Assembly (NCBI GenBank): GCA_016861105.1
Contig: BOKS01000014.1
Coordinates: forward strand, 1 to 64,000
DNA length: 64,000 bases
Direction: 5' to 3'
DNA from: Betaproteobacteria bacterium
Lineage (GTDB): Bacteria; Pseudomonadota; Gammaproteobacteria; Burkholderiales; Casimicrobiaceae
The notes beneath the pieces are model-generated. The model was not told where the DNA came from and ran no database searches. It worked only from the letters and a program-made list of their open reading frames with translations. Positions 41,939 through 53,485 of the stretch are shown here, in pieces. A program made the position numbers and the translations under genes. Numbering within the stretch: the first letter of the stretch is position 1; each line of letters begins with the position of its first letter.

Positions 41939-41964
41939 GCCGCCGCGCGCGGGGGCGCGGCGGC
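41939..41964 (+). terminator. Terminator-like hairpin after cytochrome c
   Basis: A perfect 10-bp GC stem (41939-41948 and 41955-41964, loop of 6) starts 13 bp after the cytochrome stop. There is no T-run, so termination strength is uncertain. Confidence 0.5.
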
Positions 41965-42049
41965 GCAGGACCGCGCCGCGCGCCCGCGGACCCGCGCGCC
42001 GCCGCGCTTTGACACCTCCGCGGCCGCCCGGTACCCTTCGCCGGTCCAC

Positions 42050-42247
42050 GCAGGAGAGCGCGGTCGGCTTGCGACCGCCGCCGAAGGCGTAATCCCCGGA
42101 TCGCTCAGGCACAAGGGACTGCGGCAGGACGCATTCGCCATCTGGAGAGCGGCCGGCGCGACCCCGTCGCGTGCGGCCCACCGAAGGGGCACGCGGCACC
42201 CGCTCGCAACGGCGCCGCAATCTCTCAGGTAAAAGGACAGAGGGGGG
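42050..42247 (+). ncRNA. Tandem glycine riboswitch
   Basis: Two glycine aptamers lie head to tail upstream of gcvT. Aptamer 1 (about 42050-42127) starts caggagagcg, has the core ccgccgaaggcg and ends with gctcaggcacaagggact. Aptamer 2 (about 42141-42247) starts tctggagagc, has accgaaggggc and ends ctctcaggtaaaaggacag followed by gagggg. These are the conserved positions of the gcvT RNA motif in its usual two-aptamer form. In proteobacteria such riboswitches switch on gcv genes when glycine is high. The expression platform lies in 42248-42317. Confidence 0.93.
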
Positions 42248-42317
42248 CGTGACGCAGCGCGGCCGCGGACGGCCGGCGCGCGCGCCGGCCGTCCCCTCGT
42301 GCCCGACCGGAGTGCCC

Positions 42318-43406
42318 GTGACCCGCCAGACCCCGCTCAACCGCCTGCACCGCGACCGCGGCGCACGCATGGTCGACTTCGGCGGCTGGGACATGCCGCT
42401 GCACTACGGCTCGCAGATCGAGGAGCACCACGCCGTGCGCCGCGATGCCGGCATGTTCGACGTGTCGCACATGCGCGTCGTGGACGTGCGCGGCGCGTCC
42501 GCCCGGGGCTTCCTGCGCGCCGCGCTCGCGAACGACGTCGGCAAGCTGAAGGCGCGCGGCCGCGCGCTGTACTCGTGCATGCTCGACGGCGACGGCCACG
42601 TGCTCGACGACCTGATCGTGTACTTCGTCGACGACGGCTTCTTTCGCGTCGTGGTGAACGCGGCGACGGCGGGTCGGGACCTCGCGTGGCTGCGCACGCT
42701 CGCCGCCGCGCGCGCGCCCGGCGTGTCGATCGCGGAGCGCGACGACCTCGCGATAATCGCCGTGCAGGGGCCGAACGCGCGCGCGAAGACGTGGGCCGCG
42801 CTGCCCGGCACGCAGGCGGCGACGGCGCCGCTGGAGCCGTTCGCGGCGGCGGCCGTCGGCGAGCGCTTCGTCGCGCGGACCGGCTACACGGGCGAGGACG
42901 GCTTCGAGATCGTGACGCCGGCGGCAGGCGCCGCAGGCGACTGGACCGCGCTCGAGGCGGCGGGCGTGCGCCCGTGCGGCCTGGGCGCGCGCGACACGCT
43001 GCGCCTGGAGGCCGGCATGAACCTCTACGGGCAGGACATGGACGAGAGCGTCGATCCGTACGCGGCCGGCCTCGGCTGGACGGTGGATCTCTCCGGCGAG
43101 CGCGACTTCGTCGGCCGCGAGGCGCTTGCGCGCGCGCCGCGCGACCGCCAGCTGGTCGGGCTGCTGCTCGACGGCGGCGCAGGCGTGCTGCGCGCGCACC
43201 AGGCCGTGCACACGGCGCGCGGCGCCGGCGAGGTGACCAGCGGCACGTTCTCGCCGACGCTGGCGCGCTCGATCGCGCTCGCGCGCGTGCCCGCAGGGGT
43301 CGGCGTCGGCGACACGGTCGACGTCGACGTGCGCGGCAAGCGGTTGCCGGCGCGCGTGGTCAAGCCGCCGTTCGTGCGCCGCGGCAAGGTCCTGGTGGCG
43401 CCGTGA
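42318..43406 (+). CDS. gcvT: Glycine cleavage system T protein
   Basis: GcvT (aminomethyltransferase) moves the methylene carbon from lipoyl-bound aminomethyl on GcvH to tetrahydrofolate, releasing ammonia. The 362 residues show the family pattern: [21 protein letters not shown] near residue 20 (quoted in part as [12 protein letters not shown]), MFDVSHM, and the folate-binding [13 protein letters not shown] near residue 190 and [18 protein letters not shown]. Two GTG codons can start it, at 42312 and 42318; the second is preceded by GGAG with 5-bp spacing and is preferred. Expression is controlled by the glycine riboswitch directly upstream. The stop overlaps the next gene's GTG. Confidence 0.96.
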   Translation: MTRQTPLNRLHRDRGARMVDFGGWDMPLHYGSQIEEHHAVRRDAGMFDVSHMRVVDVRGASARGFLRAALANDVGKLKARGRALYSCMLDGDGHVLDDLIVYFVDDGFFRVVVNAATAGRDLAWLRTLAAARAPGVSIAERDDLAIIAVQGPNARAKTWAALPGTQAATAPLEPFAAAAVGERFVARTGYTGEDGFEIVTPAAGAAGDWTALEAAGVRPCGLGARDTLRLEAGMNLYGQDMDESVDPYAAGLGWTVDLSGERDFVGREALARAPRDRQLVGLLLDGGAGVLRAHQAVHTARGAGEVTSGTFSPTLARSIALARVPAGVGVGDTVDVDVRGKRLPARVVKPPFVRRGKVLVAP

Positions 43407-43993
43407 CGGCACCGGCCGCCGCCGGCGACGCGCGCACGCCGTCGATCCGGCCGCTCGTGCCCGGAGACCTCGCCGCCTACCGGGGCGTGCGGCTGCGGGG
43501 CCTCGCCGAGCACCCCGACGCATTCTCGTCGTCGTACGAGGAGGAGGCGACCCCGGAGGGCGATGCGCGCATGGCGCGGCGCCTCGCGCCTTCGCCGCAG
43601 GCGCCGCACGACGGCATGCTCGGGGCGTTCTGCGGCGGCGAGCTCGTCGGCACGATCGGGCTGACGGTCGACATGCGCGCCAAGCTGCGCCATCGCGGGC
43701 TCGTCGTCGGCATGTACGTCGTGCGCGAGCGCGCGCGGCAGGGCATCGGCGCCGCGCTGCTGGCCGCGCAGGTCGACCGCGCGCGCACGATCCCCGGGCT
43801 CGCGAGCCTCGCGCTGACCGTCACCGACGGCAACGACGCGGCCCGCCGCCTCTACGAGCGCGCCGGCTTCGCGGTCGCCGGCCGCGATCCGGACGCCGTG
43901 CGCGTCGACGGCGTCGCCTACGACAAGCTCGTCATGATCCGCCGGCTCGCGGCGGACCTCCCTGCCATCCACGATCCCCGGAGCACGCGATGA
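43403..43993 (+). CDS. GNAT family N-acetyltransferase
   Basis: This 196-residue protein has the GNAT fold. The acetyl-CoA-binding motif A is seen as [20 protein letters not shown] (VxxxxRxxGIG type, near residue 110), followed by [19 protein letters not shown], the typical C-terminal motif with the tyrosine acid. The substrate cannot be predicted. It sits between gcvT and gcvH and is coupled at both ends: its GTG overlaps the gcvT stop (GTGA) and its stop overlaps the gcvH ATG (ATGA). This makes it part of the glycine-riboswitch-controlled operon. The GTG at 43403 was preferred for that reason. Confidence 0.9.
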   Translation: MTAPAAAGDARTPSIRPLVPGDLAAYRGVRLRGLAEHPDAFSSSYEEEATPEGDARMARRLAPSPQAPHDGMLGAFCGGELVGTIGLTVDMRAKLRHRGLVVGMYVVRERARQGIGAALLAAQVDRARTIPGLASLALTVTDGNDAARRLYERAGFAVAGRDPDAVRVDGVAYDKLVMIRRLAADLPAIHDPRSTR

Positions 43994-44373
43994 ACCTTCC
44001 CGCCGACCTCTCCTACACCGCGAGCCACGAGTGGGTGCGCCGCGAGCCCGACGGGTCGCTCTCCGTCGGCATCACCGACCACGCGCAGGCCCAGCTCGGC
44101 GACCTCGTCTACGTCGAGCTCCCCAAGCCCGGCCGCAGGGTCAAGGCCGGCGAGGCCGTGGCCGTCGTCGAGTCGGTGAAGGCCGCGTCCGACGTGTATG
44201 CGCCGGTCGCAGGCGAGGTGCTCGCGTCGAACGACGCGCTGGCGGGCGCACCCGAGGGCGTGAACGAGGACGCGTACGCGGCGTGGCTGTTCCGGCTGCG
44301 GCCCGCCGACGCGGGCGAACTCGCCGGGCTGCTCGACGCCGCGGGCTACCGCGCGACGATCGGCGAGGCGTGA
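43990..44373 (+). CDS. gcvH: Glycine cleavage system H protein
   Basis: GcvH is the small shuttle protein that carries the lipoyl group between the P, T and L proteins. The 127 residues are normal. The lipoylated lysine is Lys64 in [11 protein letters not shown], and the conserved start YTASHEWVR and the segment [19 protein letters not shown] are present. The ATG overlaps the GNAT stop by 4 bases. LipB and LipA, needed to install its cofactor, are encoded about 10 kb downstream. Confidence 0.97.
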   Translation: MNLPADLSYTASHEWVRREPDGSLSVGITDHAQAQLGDLVYVELPKPGRRVKAGEAVAVVESVKAASDVYAPVAGEVLASNDALAGAPEGVNEDAYAAWLFRLRPADAGELAGLLDAAGYRATIGEA

Positions 44374-44387
44374 GCGGGCCGGCGGAC

Positions 44388-47357
<2,970 letters not shown>

Positions 47358-47475
47358 CGCGGCGGCTGCCGCCTGTCCCCGCGCGCGTGCCGGCCGTCGC
47401 GCCCGGCTGGCGTAGCGCGGGTTCGCGCGCCGTAGAATCCGGCGCGTCCAAGGATCCGCACAGCGCCCGTCCGTG

Positions 47476-48240
47476 ATGCGACTCGCCTCGCTCGACCGCT
47501 GGCAGGCCGGCGCCGGCCACCTGCTCGTCTCCGCGGCGATCGGCGCCAGCGTGCTCGCGTCGATGATCCTGGTCTGGTACCCGCGGCCGTACTTCGAGGC
47601 CGCCGGGGGCAACGACCTCGTGCTGCTGATGGTCGGCATCGACGTGGCGCTCGGGCCGCTGCTCACGTTCGCCGTCTTCAATCCCGCCAAGGGGATCGGC
47701 AAACTCCGCTTCGACCTCGCGGTGATCGGCTGCTGCCAGGTCGCCGCGCTCGCCTACGGCGTGCACGTGATGTTCGTCGCGCGGCCGGCGTACCTGGTCT
47801 TTGCGGTCGACCGCTTCGACCTCGTGATGGCCAACCAGCTCACCGACGCCGAGCTCGCGAAGGCGCCGCCGCCGTGGAACGCGCGTCCGCGCGGGCGACC
47901 GCCGACGGTCGGCGCCCGCGTGCCCGACGATCCGGCGCTGAAGGAGGAGTCGCTGTTCATCGCGCTCGGCGGCGTCGACCTGCCGCAGCAGCCCCGCTTC
48001 TACGTCCCCTACGCCGGCGTGGCGCCCGACGCCGCTGCGCGCGCGCGGCCCCTGCCCGACCTGCGCCGTCTCAACCCGGACGCGGCGGCAACGATCGACA
48101 GGATCGTCGCTGCGTCCGGCCGCGGCGAGGAGGCGCTCGGCTTCCTGCCGGCCGCGGCGCCGCACCGCGACTTCGCGGTCGTGGTCGACCGCGCGGGCGG
48201 CGCGATCGTGGAACGCGTCATGCTTCGGCCCTGGGAGTGA
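47476..48240 (+). CDS. TfpX/TfpZ-like type IV pilin accessory protein
   Basis: This 254-residue protein resembles the TfpX/TfpZ family of pilin accessory proteins. The N-terminal half has about four hydrophobic segments (HLLVSAAIGASVLASMILVW; LLMVGIDVALGPLLTFAVF, with the conserved DVALGP; LAVIGCCQVAALAYGVHVMF). The remainder is a soluble domain containing VFAVDRFDLV. The family assists the assembly of particular pilins and is usually found next to a pilin gene. No pilin gene is adjacent here. The ATG at 47476 is preferred over a GTG directly before it. Confidence 0.82.
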   Translation: MRLASLDRWQAGAGHLLVSAAIGASVLASMILVWYPRPYFEAAGGNDLVLLMVGIDVALGPLLTFAVFNPAKGIGKLRFDLAVIGCCQVAALAYGVHVMFVARPAYLVFAVDRFDLVMANQLTDAELAKAPPPWNARPRGRPPTVGARVPDDPALKEESLFIALGGVDLPQQPRFYVPYAGVAPDAAARARPLPDLRRLNPDAAATIDRIVAASGRGEEALGFLPAAAPHRDFAVVVDRAGGAIVERVMLRPWE

Positions 48241-48246
48241 CCCGCG

Positions 48247-49080
48247 TCACGGCAGCCTGAGCAGCGCGGCGAGCCGCCACGACGTCCCGTCGATGCCGCG
48301 CGTCCACAGGTGCACGTAGTGTCCCGCACCGTCGGCGGTGGCGACCTTTCCGTAGGTGTAGGCGAGGTCGCCGCTCGACGCGACGTCGCCGCCGAGCGGC
48401 GCGAGCGTCTCGTCGCGCTGCGGCCAGGCGTCCGCGATGCGTGCGGCCCCGGCCAGCGGCCAGGTCCCGGCGCGCTGCAGCAGCGCGTCCTCCGCGAGCC
48501 GCGCGGCGATCCGCTGCGCGCTCCACGGCCCGTCGCGCTCCTCGGCGAGCAGGTCGTCGATCGACGCGGGCGCGCCGGCGGCGGCGGGGCGCACGGCGGG
48601 CCCCGGCAGCAGCCGCGCGTCCTCCACCGGTCCCGGCGCCGTCGCGCCCGCGTCGAGCACCACGCGCCACGGCGCATCCCGATCGCGCTTCCAGACCGAG
48701 AAGAACGTGCTGTGGACGCTCGGACGGCTGCCGTCGCGGCGCGCCAGTGTCGCCGGGCCGGTCGTGAAGCCGAAGTCGCCGGAGCGGGCGACGCCGCTCG
48801 CCACCGGCGCCCAGACGAGCAGCGTGGCCAGCGGGTCCGCCGGCGGCTGCCCGAACGCCTGCTGCACCGGGATCGGCGAAGGCGCGAACACGACCCCGCC
48901 CGGCGCGAAGTGCGCGAGGAAGGCGTCGCGCGTCCCGCGCTCGGCCGCCATGCGGGCGAACGCGCGCTCCGCCGCGACGAGGGAGGCGCGTGCGGCGGGA
49001 TCGGGCGCGGGCCCCGCGCACGCGGACAGCACGGCGGCGGACAGGACGAGCGCGGCGGGGCGGGACACGAGGGATCGCAT
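48247..49080 (-). CDS. Lipoprotein with two DUF4440-like domains
   Basis: This 277-residue exported protein has a lipobox (VLSACAGP, Cys21) and two copies of a SnoaL/DUF4440-like alpha+beta unit: one at about residues 35-165 (AAERAFARMAAERGTRDAFL, FTTGPATLARRDG, VWKRDRDAPWRVVLD) and one at about 185-277 (LLAEERDGPWSAQRIAA, SGDLAYTYGKVA, HLWTRGIDGTSWRLA). Such domains form cone-shaped pockets seen in isomerases and many proteins of unknown role. It is convergent with the TfpX gene and divergent from dacC. Function is unknown. Confidence 0.75.
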   Translation of the reverse strand: MRSLVSRPAALVLSAAVLSACAGPAPDPAARASLVAAERAFARMAAERGTRDAFLAHFAPGGVVFAPSPIPVQQAFGQPPADPLATLLVWAPVASGVARSGDFGFTTGPATLARRDGSRPSVHSTFFSVWKRDRDAPWRVVLDAGATAPGPVEDARLLPGPAVRPAAAGAPASIDDLLAEERDGPWSAQRIAARLAEDALLQRAGTWPLAGAARIADAWPQRDETLAPLGGDVASSGDLAYTYGKVATADGAGHYVHLWTRGIDGTSWRLAALLRLP

Positions 49081-49115
49081 CGGCAAGCGCACCGGGGAGG
49101 CGTGGAGGACGCGTC

Positions 49116-49121
49116 TATAAT
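49116..49121 (+). promoter_or_regulatory. Candidate -10 element of dacC
   Basis: TATAAT at 49116-49121 is a perfect -10 hexamer 25 bp before the dacC start and is rare in this GC-rich DNA. No good -35 is seen at 17-bp spacing, so only the -10 is supported. Confidence 0.45.
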
Positions 49122-49146
49122 TCGTCGCTTTGCAGGCGCAGTCCAC

Positions 49147-50343
49147 ATGCAACGCTTCCTCGGTGCCGCATTGCTGGCCGCGGCTCTCCCGTTCGTCCTC
49201 GCGTACGCCCCGCCGATCGCGGCCCAGGTCCCGCCGGGCACGAATGCGACACCCGCGGCGCCCGCGCTCCCGCCCGGCCTCGTGCCCGCCCCGACGGTGG
49301 CCGCGGCGGCGTACGTGCTCGTCGACCTCACGAGCGGGCAGACGCTCGCCGCGAGCGCCGCCGACGAGAAGCGCGACCCCGCGTCGCTCACCAAGCTGAT
49401 GACGGCCTACCTCGTCTTCGGGGCCCTGCGGCAGAAGACGATCGTGCCCTCGCAGATGGTGACCGTGTCGCAGAAGGCGTGGCGGGCCGAGGGCTCGCGC
49501 ATGTTCATCGAGCCGCGCAAGGCGGTGTCGGTCGACGAACTGCTGCGGGGCATGATCGTGCAATCGGGCAACGACGCGTCGATCGCGCTCGCCGAGCTGG
49601 TCGCGGGCAGCGAGGAGCTGTTCGCGGAGCGCATGAACCAGGAGGCGGCGCGGCTCGGCATGACGAGCACGCGCTTCGCGAACGCGACCGGCCTGTCGGA
49701 CGCGCAGCACTACGCGACGGCGGCCGACCTCGCGAAGCTCGCGGGCGCGCTGATCCGCGACTACCCCGAGTACTACCCGCTCTACGCGCTGAAGGAGTAC
49801 CGCTACAACAACATCACGCAGGCGAACCGCAACCGCCTGCTGTGGACGGATCCGCACGTGGACGGCGTGAAGACGGGCCACACCGAGCAGGCCGGCTGGT
49901 GCCTGATCGCCTCGGCGCTGCGCGGCGAGCGCCGCCTGCTGTCCGTGGTGCTCGGGGCGTCGTCGGACGCCGCGCGCGCGGCCGAGAGCCAGAAGCTGCT
50001 GAACCACGGCTTCCAGGCGTTCGACACCGTGCAGCTCTACCAGGCGGGCAAGCCGGTCGCCGCGCTGGACGTGTGGAAGGGCGCCGTGCGGCAGGTGGGC
50101 GCGGGCTTCGTCGCGGACCGCCACCTCACGCTGCCCAAGGGCCAGGCGGACAAGCTGCAGCTGACGCTCGTCGCGCAGGAGACGCTGATCGCGCCGGTGC
50201 AGCGCGGCCAGCGCGTCGGCGTGGTGCGCGTCGCCTTCGACGGCAAGCCCGTGGCCGACTTCCCGCTGATCGCGCTCGAGGACGTCGGCCCGGCGAGCCT
50301 CCTCGGCCGCGCGTGGGACACCGTCCGCCTGTGGTTCAAGTGA
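49147..50343 (+). CDS. dacC: D-alanyl-D-alanine carboxypeptidase (PBP5/6 type)
   Basis: This penicillin-binding protein trims terminal D-Ala from peptidoglycan pentapeptides at the periplasmic face. The 398-residue protein has a signal peptide (cleaved after PIAAQ) and all three active-site motifs: SLTK (Ser80 to Lys83), SGN (139-141) and KTG (241-243). A C-terminal beta domain and a final amphipathic segment (SLLGRAWDTVRLWFK) that anchors PBP5-type enzymes to the membrane follow. The ATG at 49147 is the natural start. It precedes dat, the D-amino-acid aminotransferase gene, as in other betaproteobacteria, linking D-Ala release and D-amino-acid metabolism. Naming as dacC versus dacA is by convention. 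Confidence 0.95.
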   Translation: MQRFLGAALLAAALPFVLAYAPPIAAQVPPGTNATPAAPALPPGLVPAPTVAAAAYVLVDLTSGQTLAASAADEKRDPASLTKLMTAYLVFGALRQKTIVPSQMVTVSQKAWRAEGSRMFIEPRKAVSVDELLRGMIVQSGNDASIALAELVAGSEELFAERMNQEAARLGMTSTRFANATGLSDAQHYATAADLAKLAGALIRDYPEYYPLYALKEYRYNNITQANRNRLLWTDPHVDGVKTGHTEQAGWCLIASALRGERRLLSVVLGASSDAARAAESQKLLNHGFQAFDTVQLYQAGKPVAALDVWKGAVRQVGAGFVADRHLTLPKGQADKLQLTLVAQETLIAPVQRGQRVGVVRVAFDGKPVADFPLIALEDVGPASLLGRAWDTVRLWFK

Positions 50344-50349
50344 CCGCCG

Positions 50350-50540
50350 CGACAGCGGCGGTCATCCCCGCCCCCGCCTTCGCGGGGGCAGGCTCTTCCG
50401 GGGATCCAGCGTCTCGTCCTCCGACAGCGGCGGTCATCCCCGCCCCCGCCTTCGCGGGGGCAGGCTCGCCGGGCGACCAGCGTCGTCGACCTGTGGCGAC
50501 GGTCAACCCCGCCTCTGCGGTGGCGGGACCAGGCAACGCG
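50350..50540. repeat. Tandem 72-bp-period intergenic repeat
   Basis: Two identical 46-bp units (50350-50395 and 50422-50467) begin cgacagcggcggtcatcccc and contain the hairpin cccccgcc-ttcg-cgggggc. A third, degenerate unit starts at 50494, keeping the 72-bp period. Linker parts (ggggatccagcgtc) also resemble each other. This kind of ccccgccttcgcgggg hairpin is a widespread proteobacterial intergenic repeat. It may also end the dacC transcript. Confidence 0.85.
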
Positions 50541-50575
50541 GGGGCGGCGTCCCCCGCCCTTCGTAGGAGCGGCCC

Positions 50576-51427
50576 ATGCCCGAGCCCATCGTGTACCTGA
50601 ACGGCGAGTTCCTGCCCTTGAGCGAGGCGAAGGTCCCGGTGCTCGACCGGGGCTTCATCTTCGGCGACGGCGTCTACGAGGTGGTCCCCGTGTACGGCCG
50701 CAAGCCGTTCCGCATGCCGCACCACCTCGCGCGGCTGCAGCACAGCCTCGACGGCATCGGGCTCGCCAATCCGCACACCGACGCCGAGTGGTCGCGGCTG
50801 ATCGACGCTCTGTGCGCGCGCCAGGCGTTCGACGACCAGTCGGTCTACCTGCAGGTGACGCGCGGCGTCGCGAGGCGGGACCACGCGTTCCCGAAGGACG
50901 TGCGCCCGACGGTGTTCGTCATGGCGAACCCGCTGCCGGTGCCCACGCGCGAGCAGGTCGAGCGCGGCGTGGCCGTGATCACGGCCGAGGACAACCGCTG
51001 GCGGCGCTGCGACCTCAAGACCACGTCGCTGATCGGCAACGTGCTGATGCGCCAGCTCGCCGCCGACGCGGGCGCGATCGAGACGGTGATGTTCCGCGAC
51101 GGCTACCTCACGGAGGCCTCCGCCTCCAACGTGCTCGTCGTGCTCGACGGGACCATCGTCGCGCCGCCGAAGGACAACCTGATCCTGCCGGGCATCACCT
51201 ACGACGCGGCCGTCGAGTTCGCGCGCGAGGCCGGCATGCCGGTGGACCTCCGCCCGGTGCGCAAGGAGGAAGCGCTCGGCGCCGACGAGATGTGGCTGTC
51301 GTCGTCGACCAAGGAGGTGCTCGCCGTCACGACGGTCGACGGGCGGCCCTTCGGCGGCGGGACGCCGGGGCCGGTGTTCCGCCGGCTGTGGCAGGCGTTC
51401 CAGGCGCACAAGCCGCGCGGAGGCTGA
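50576..51427 (+). CDS. dat: D-amino acid aminotransferase (class IV)
   Basis: This 283-residue PLP enzyme is a class IV aminotransferase. The PLP lysine is Lys148 in CDLKTTSLIGNVL, and PVLDRGFIFGDGVYEVVPVY near residue 21 (quoted from the family's N-terminal signature) and ETVMFRDGYLTEASASNVLV, TKEVLAVTTVDG complete the pattern. The D-alanine branch rather than branched-chain type is favoured by the DGVYEV start and by its position after dacC. It interconverts D-Ala and 2-oxo acids. The ATG at 50576 has a GGAG site (taggagcggcccATG). Confidence 0.9.
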   Translation: MPEPIVYLNGEFLPLSEAKVPVLDRGFIFGDGVYEVVPVYGRKPFRMPHHLARLQHSLDGIGLANPHTDAEWSRLIDALCARQAFDDQSVYLQVTRGVARRDHAFPKDVRPTVFVMANPLPVPTREQVERGVAVITAEDNRWRRCDLKTTSLIGNVLMRQLAADAGAIETVMFRDGYLTEASASNVLVVLDGTIVAPPKDNLILPGITYDAAVEFAREAGMPVDLRPVRKEEALGADEMWLSSSTKEVLAVTTVDGRPFGGGTPGPVFRRLWQAFQAHKPRGG

Positions 51428-51448
51428 CGCCGCCGCGTCGGCGCGGCG

Positions 51449-52000
51449 CTATCCGAGCGGCGCGGTCGTGCGGAAGCGGCCGTGGTGGAAGACGAGGCCG
51501 GGGCCGTGCCGCCGCGCGCAGCGGACCACCTCGCCGACGAACAGCACGTGGTCGCCGGCGGGCTGGCGCGCGTGGTGCCGGCACTCGAACCAGGCGACCG
51601 CGCCCTCGATCAGCGGCGCCTGTGCCCAGCCCAGCACGTAGGGGACGCCGGCGAAGCGGTCGGCGTGCGGCAGCGCGAAGCGCCGGGCGATCTCGATCTG
51701 GTCGTGCGCGAGCACGCTGATCGCGTAGCGCTCGCAGCGCTCGAAGGCCTCGAGCGTCCCCGCCGCGAGCGCCAGGCTCCAGACGACCAGCGGCGGATCG
51801 AGCGACACGGAGTTGAACGAGTTCGCGGTGAACCCCGCGTAGCAGGGCGGCCCGCCGGTCGCCGCCTCGCGCGTCGCGATGACGGTGACGCCGGTCGCGA
51901 ACTCCGACAACGCGTCGCGGAACTCGCGGGCCGTGAAGTCGGCGCGCTCGGCGCGGGGCGCCCGCGGGGAAGCGGCAGGGGGCGGCGGAGCGTGCGGCAA
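51449..52000 (-). CDS. Flavin reductase-like FMN-binding protein
   Basis: This 183-residue protein has the flavin reductase-like (HpaC/ActVB) fold. FRDALSEFATGVTVIATRE near residue 27, FTANSFNSVSLDPPLVVWSL and the C-terminal HHARQPAGDHVLFVGEVVRC, LVFHHGRFRT match the FMN-binding family. Such enzymes supply reduced flavin to partner monooxygenases; no monooxygenase is next to it. It is encoded opposite to its neighbours and interrupts the dat to ybeD-lipB-lipA run. The first 20 residues are alanine/proline-rich. Confidence 0.88.
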   Translation of the reverse strand: MPHAPPPPAASPRAPRAERADFTAREFRDALSEFATGVTVIATREAATGGPPCYAGFTANSFNSVSLDPPLVVWSLALAAGTLEAFERCERYAISVLAHDQIEIARRFALPHADRFAGVPYVLGWAQAPLIEGAVAWFECRHHARQPAGDHVLFVGEVVRCARRHGPGLVFHHGRFRTTAPLG

Positions 52001-52183
52001 GGGCGGCGGGCGGGGCGGGCCCCGGTCCCGGGGCCGGGCGGGCGATGGTAAGCGTCCCGCGCGCGCAGCGTCAATGCGACGCGCGCGCGCCTGCCGCTTC
52101 GCGTCAGCAGCCCCACCGATGTCCCGCCGCGGGCGTGGCGCTAGAATCGAAGGCCCTGCTCGCGATTACCGACGAGGTACGGC

Positions 52184-53392
52184 ATGTCCGCGTCCCTGGC
52201 GAGGCTGATCGAGAACCGCTACGGCAGTGCAGGTGTCCCGGTCGAGGTGGTGCTGCCGGACGGCGGCCGCGTGCGGCTCGCCGACGCGGCCGACGTGCAG
52301 GTCATCGCGCGCACGCTGCGCGGCCTGGCGGCGCTGGCGCGCCCGGCGCTCGGGCGACTCGCGCAGGCGTACGTGCGCGGCGACATCGACTTCACCGGCA
52401 GCGCGCGGCGCGTGCTCGCGGTCGCCGAGCGCATGGTGGGCGACGTGCGTCACGGCGACGCGTCGCTGCCGGGGAAGCTCCGCCAGTGGCTGCACCAGCG
52501 CCGGCCCAACCGCGCCAACATCGCGCACCACTACGACGTCAGCAACGCCTTCTACCGGCTGTGGCTCGACGAGCGCATGGTCTACTCGTGCGCGTACTTC
52601 CGCAGCGACGGGGACGCGCTGGACGCCGCGCAGGCTGCGAAGCTCGACCACATCTGCCGCAAGCTGCGGCTCGCGCCCGGCGAGCGCTTCCTGGACGTCG
52701 GCTGCGGATGGGGCGGCCTCGTGCTCTGGGCGGCCGAGCGCTACGGCGTGCACGCGACGGGCATCACCCTCTCGCAGCGGCAGTTCGAGCACGTTCGCGA
52801 CGAGGTCGCGCGGCGCGGCCTCGACGGGCGCGTGCACGTCGAGCTCCGCGACTACCGGGACCTTCCGGCCGACGCGAGCTACGACAAGATCGCCAGCGTG
52901 GGCATGTTCGAGCACGTCGGCGTCGCGCGGCTCCCGGCGTACTTCCGCACGCTGCGCGGCGCGCTGCGGCCGGGGGGCTTCGTCCTGAACCACGGCATCA
53001 CGCACAACGGCCTGCACGGCGAGAACCTCGGCAGCGGCATCGGGGAGTTCGTCGACCGCTACGTGTTCCCCGGCGGCGAGCTGACGCACGTGTCGCGGGT
53101 CATGGAGGCGATGGCGCAGGCGGGGCTCGAGGTCTTCGACGCCGAGGCGCTGCGCGAGCACTACGCGAAGACGCTGTGGCACTGGACCGAGCGGCTCGAG
53201 GCGAACGCGGCGGCGGCGCGCGCGGAGGTCGGGGAGGAGCGCTTCCGCGTCTGGCGCATCTACATGGCCGGGTCGGCGCACGCGTTCGAGCGCGGCTGGC
53301 TGTCGCTGTGGCAGCTGCTCGGCGGCCGCGCGCACCCGGACGGACGGCTGCCGCACCCGCTGACGCGCGAGGACGTCTACCGGCCGGCGTGA
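52184..53392 (+). CDS. cfa: Cyclopropane-fatty-acyl-phospholipid synthase
   Basis: This 402-residue SAM-dependent enzyme adds a methylene across double bonds of membrane phospholipid acyl chains. The core has IAHHYDVSNAFYRLWLDERM near residue 109, the SAM motif FLDVGCGWGGLVLWAAERYG near residue 168, DYRDLP and the conserved SVGMFEHVG. The C-terminal HWTERLEANA follows. The N-terminal domain (residues 1-100) is of the usual lipid-binding type. The ATG at 52184 has GAGG upstream. Cyclopropanation is typical of stationary phase or membrane stress. The gene lies between dat and ybeD. Confidence 0.94.
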   Translation: MSASLARLIENRYGSAGVPVEVVLPDGGRVRLADAADVQVIARTLRGLAALARPALGRLAQAYVRGDIDFTGSARRVLAVAERMVGDVRHGDASLPGKLRQWLHQRRPNRANIAHHYDVSNAFYRLWLDERMVYSCAYFRSDGDALDAAQAAKLDHICRKLRLAPGERFLDVGCGWGGLVLWAAERYGVHATGITLSQRQFEHVRDEVARRGLDGRVHVELRDYRDLPADASYDKIASVGMFEHVGVARLPAYFRTLRGALRPGGFVLNHGITHNGLHGENLGSGIGEFVDRYVFPGGELTHVSRVMEAMAQAGLEVFDAEALREHYAKTLWHWTERLEANAAAARAEVGEERFRVWRIYMAGSAHAFERGWLSLWQLLGGRAHPDGRLPHPLTREDVYRPA

Positions 53393-53485
53393 GGCCTGCG
53401 GGAGGGCGCGCTGCCCGCGCGCGTCCGTCGCGCTCCGCGCCTCGTACCGTTGCATTTCCCGCCTCCCGCCCCCATCGTGAACCCC

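Noticed and set aside
42171..42317. Upstream extension of gcvT through the second glycine aptamer
   Set aside because: The region is explained by the conserved riboswitch structure, and the GTG at 42318 has a proper ribosome-binding site.
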